Shown here in pieces: positions 62,323 through 64,000 of a stretch of 64,000 bases of DNA. Origin of the DNA: JANLVI01 sp031363915. Its GTDB lineage: Bacteria; Vulcanimicrobiota; Vulcanimicrobiia; Vulcanimicrobiales; Vulcanimicrobiaceae. The translations under genes and the position numbers were made by a program. Location of the stretch: positions 1 through 64,000 of the forward strand of contig JANLVI010000039.1 in the NCBI GenBank assembly GCA_031363915.1, read 5' to 3'. Position 1 is the stretch's first letter. Each line of letters opens with the position of its first letter. The notes beneath the pieces are model-generated. The model was not told where the DNA came from. It did not search any database and saw nothing but the letters and a program-made list of their open reading frames with translations.

Positions 62323-63499
62323 CGGGCACGTCCGCAACGATGTGTCCCGACCAGAACACACGCGTGAGGATGACCGCGACGGCTTGTACGCCGACGACCA
62401 GTGCAACCGTCGCGGGCCAACCGCCCTGCATCCACGTCACCGCGGGCACGATCGCGCCGAGTCCGCCCCCCGCGTAGTAGACCATGATGTAGAGCGACGC
62501 TGCCGTCGAGCGTTGGGCGCCCGCGATTCGCCCCACGTATCCTTGCGAGGCGGCCTGCGCGACGAACACGCCGGTCGATGTCAGGGCTAAGCCGAGGACG
62601 ACGATCCAAAGAACGTGGACGAGCGTAAAAACGATCCCGCAGGCGCTCGCGACCATCGCGAGCGTGAGCGTGAACCGATTGCCGCAGCGGTCGATCAAAC
62701 GGCCGGAGATCGGTGCCGCGATCGCACCGGCCAGATACACGAAAAATACGTTGCCGAGCGCCACCGTCGAGAGGCCGAACGGTACGTCGGCAAGATAGAA
62801 CGTCGCATACGTGAACGTCGCCGTCAACGTGAAGAGAATCGTCCCGCCGACAAGGTAGGTCGCGACCATTTCAGGGCGGCGTACGAACCCGCCGATCGCC
62901 GCGAGCGATTCGCGCAACGATGCGGATGGACGGAATTTCGTCGCGCGCGGGAGTGCCGCGAAAACGACGAGTGCGCCCGCCAGATTGAGGAAACCGAGCG
63001 CGACGAACGCCGTCTGCCAATTCGCTACTGGCGTGATCACGGCGGTGAGATACCGTCCGAGAAAACCGCCGAACACGTTGCCGCCGATGTACGCACCAAC
63101 GGCTTGGCCCGCGACCGCGACCGGAAATTCTTCGGCGATATACGCAAGCGTCACGGCAAAAACACCCGGCATCAGGAGCCCTTGCGCGAACCGCCAGGCT
63201 ACGAGCGTCGGGAGCATCGTTGCGCTCGCCGTACCGAAAGTGATGAGGGCGAGAATGAGGATCGAGGTCACGATGATTCGCTTGCGCCCGACCCGGTCGG
63301 CAAGCGGTCCGATGAACGGGGCGGCGAGCGCGCAGGCGAAGATCGGCGCCGAGATCGTCGCGCCCACGGCGGCCTCGCTTGCGTGAAAGAGCGTACGGAA
63401 TTCCGGTAGGAGGGGCTGCGTGGCATACATGTCCAGGAAGGCTGTGCCGCCGCAGAACGCAAGCGCCACGTAGCGGAGGATCACGTCTGCTGTTTTCAC
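62300..63499 (-). CDS. MFS transporter
   Basis: 399 aa with about twelve membrane segments. The loop 2-3 motif GPLADRVGRKRIIV and its degenerate second-half copy GRLIDRCGNRF are clear. FLDMYATQPLLPEF in helix 1 resembles the YnfM/AraJ-type efflux subgroup. Substrate is unknown. It lies directly downstream of a MarC-family gene on the same strand. Confidence 0.9.
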   Translation of the reverse strand: MKTADVILRYVALAFCGGTAFLDMYATQPLLPEFRTLFHASEAAVGATISAPIFACALAAPFIGPLADRVGRKRIIVTSILILALITFGTASATMLPTLVAWRFAQGLLMPGVFAVTLAYIAEEFPVAVAGQAVGAYIGGNVFGGFLGRYLTAVITPVANWQTAFVALGFLNLAGALVVFAALPRATKFRPSASLRESLAAIGGFVRRPEMVATYLVGGTILFTLTATFTYATFYLADVPFGLSTVALGNVFFVYLAGAIAAPISGRLIDRCGNRFTLTLAMVASACGIVFTLVHVLWIVVLGLALTSTGVFVAQAASQGYVGRIAGAQRSTAASLYIMVYYAGGGLGAIVPAVTWMQGGWPATVALVVGVQAVAVILTRVFWSGHIVADVPAKAAERN

Positions 63500-64000
63500 C
63501 TACGCCGGGTGATGGAAGAGTGAGCTCTCCAGCAAACCGTTGAGAATAAACTGAATCGAAAGCGCCGCAAGGATGATGCCGAGCAGCCGAGTGACGACGT
63601 GAACGCCGGTCGTGCCGATGACGCGTAGCACGAGCGTCGCCCCGCGCATACAGAGCCATGTGACGAGCAGCGCGACGGTAAACGCAACGACGACGATTGC
63701 GATGCGCGTCGGATCGAGGTGCGTGAGGTTGACGAGCAGCAACACCGTTGCGATCGTACCGGGCCCGGCGATCATCGGAACGGCGAGCGGAAAGACGGCG
63801 GGGTTATCACTATGCGCGGCCTCGCGCTCTTCTTCGTCGGTTTGCTTGGTGCCGGTCTTGCGCGCGAAGAGCATGTCGATCGAGATCAGGAAGAGCAGCA
63901 GGCCGCCGGCGATCGTAAATGCGGCAAGAGTAATGCCCAGATAGTCGAGCAGCGCGCGTCCCGCGAGTCCCATCACGATAATCACGCCGGCGGAGATTAG
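63500..64000 (-). CDS. MarC family integral membrane protein (5' end beyond window)
   Basis: The frame is open to the window edge; the visible part is about 166 codons (LISAGVIIVMGLAGRALLDYLG onward). It has four or more membrane segments and MarC features: LAAFTIAGGLLLFLISIDML, FPLAVPMIAGPGTIATVLLL (about 65-85) and the C-terminal RLLGIILAALSIQFILNG. MarC function is unsettled; it was once linked with multiple antibiotic resistance. The N-terminus is missing. It ends 1 nt before the MFS start. Confidence 0.88.
   Translation of the reverse strand, partial: LISAGVIIVMGLAGRALLDYLGITLAAFTIAGGLLLFLISIDMLFARKTGTKQTDEEEREAAHSDNPAVFPLAVPMIAGPGTIATVLLLVNLTHLDPTRIAIVVVAFTVALLVTWLCMRGATLVLRVIGTTGVHVVTRLLGIILAALSIQFILNGLLESSLFHHPA

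Noticed and set aside
1..64000. CRISPR arrays, insertion sequences, prophage genes, rRNA
   Set aside because: No regularly spaced repeats, transposase or integrase motifs, phage structural proteins or rRNA stretches were seen on either strand.

Overview
This 64 kb window (roughly 60% G+C, densely coded, with many GTG and TTG starts) is a chromosomal segment of a free-living, flagellated, chemotactic bacterium. The flagellar gene order is the fla/che-like order found in Firmicutes and several deep phyla: fliF-G-H-I-J-motE-fliK-flgD-TIGR02530-flgE, and cheR-cheB-fliA followed by a ylqG/ylqH-like pair. Combined with lipoproteins, DUF4331, S9 peptidases and sortilin-like BNR proteins, this suggests an uncultured-type lineage such as Candidatus Eremiobacterota/WPS-2 or a relative. 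That placement is inference only; no rRNA gene is present.

Layout. 1-1227: a truncated DUF4331 secreted protein. 1300-26.0 kb: an almost unbroken minus-strand supercluster. Read in the direction of transcription it runs: FAD reductase, orphan ABC permease, cheR, cheB, fliA, a small flagellar ORF, a FliK-like protein, an FlhB-C-like protein, ftsY, recA, recX, an unlisted PD-(D/E)XK-like small gene with no usual start codon, hpt, a GH125 mannosidase, purA, and then the fliF-flgE hook-basal-body operon. A strong terminator closes the operon at 1300-1344. Two sites matching the flagellar sigma-28 consensus with identical 12-bp spacing lie before fliF and before fliK.

26-34 kb: a K+-independent-type H+-pyrophosphatase, then a signalling island. 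The island holds an MHYT/PP2C/anti-sigma-kinase fusion convergent with a GGDEF-EAL plus histidine kinase pair. 34-43 kb: a zinc-ribbon miniprotein, exonuclease III, a lysine-rich DUF6496 protein, an M16 peptidase, a galactokinase-like protein with an altered third motif, a large lipoprotein, aminopeptidase P and a Met/Ser/Lys-repeat secreted protein. 43-51 kb: a secreted peptidase group (prolyl oligopeptidase, sortilin/BNR protein, S9C peptidase).

51-55 kb is a decayed patch: a degenerate hicAB pair, three tRNA genes (Phe, Asp, Val), an SsuBC-type ABC pair, topoisomerase IB and a broken GyrI-like gene. 55-64 kb: a VOC protein, a TPR protein, a geranylgeranyl-reductase-family enzyme, a phosphoesterase, tRNA-Val(GAC), thrS without its TGS domain, a TM1410/GH114-like lipoprotein, an MFS transporter and a truncated MarC protein. 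No CRISPR array, intact mobile element or phage was seen. No stretch of more than about 300 bases lacks a gene or pseudogene.
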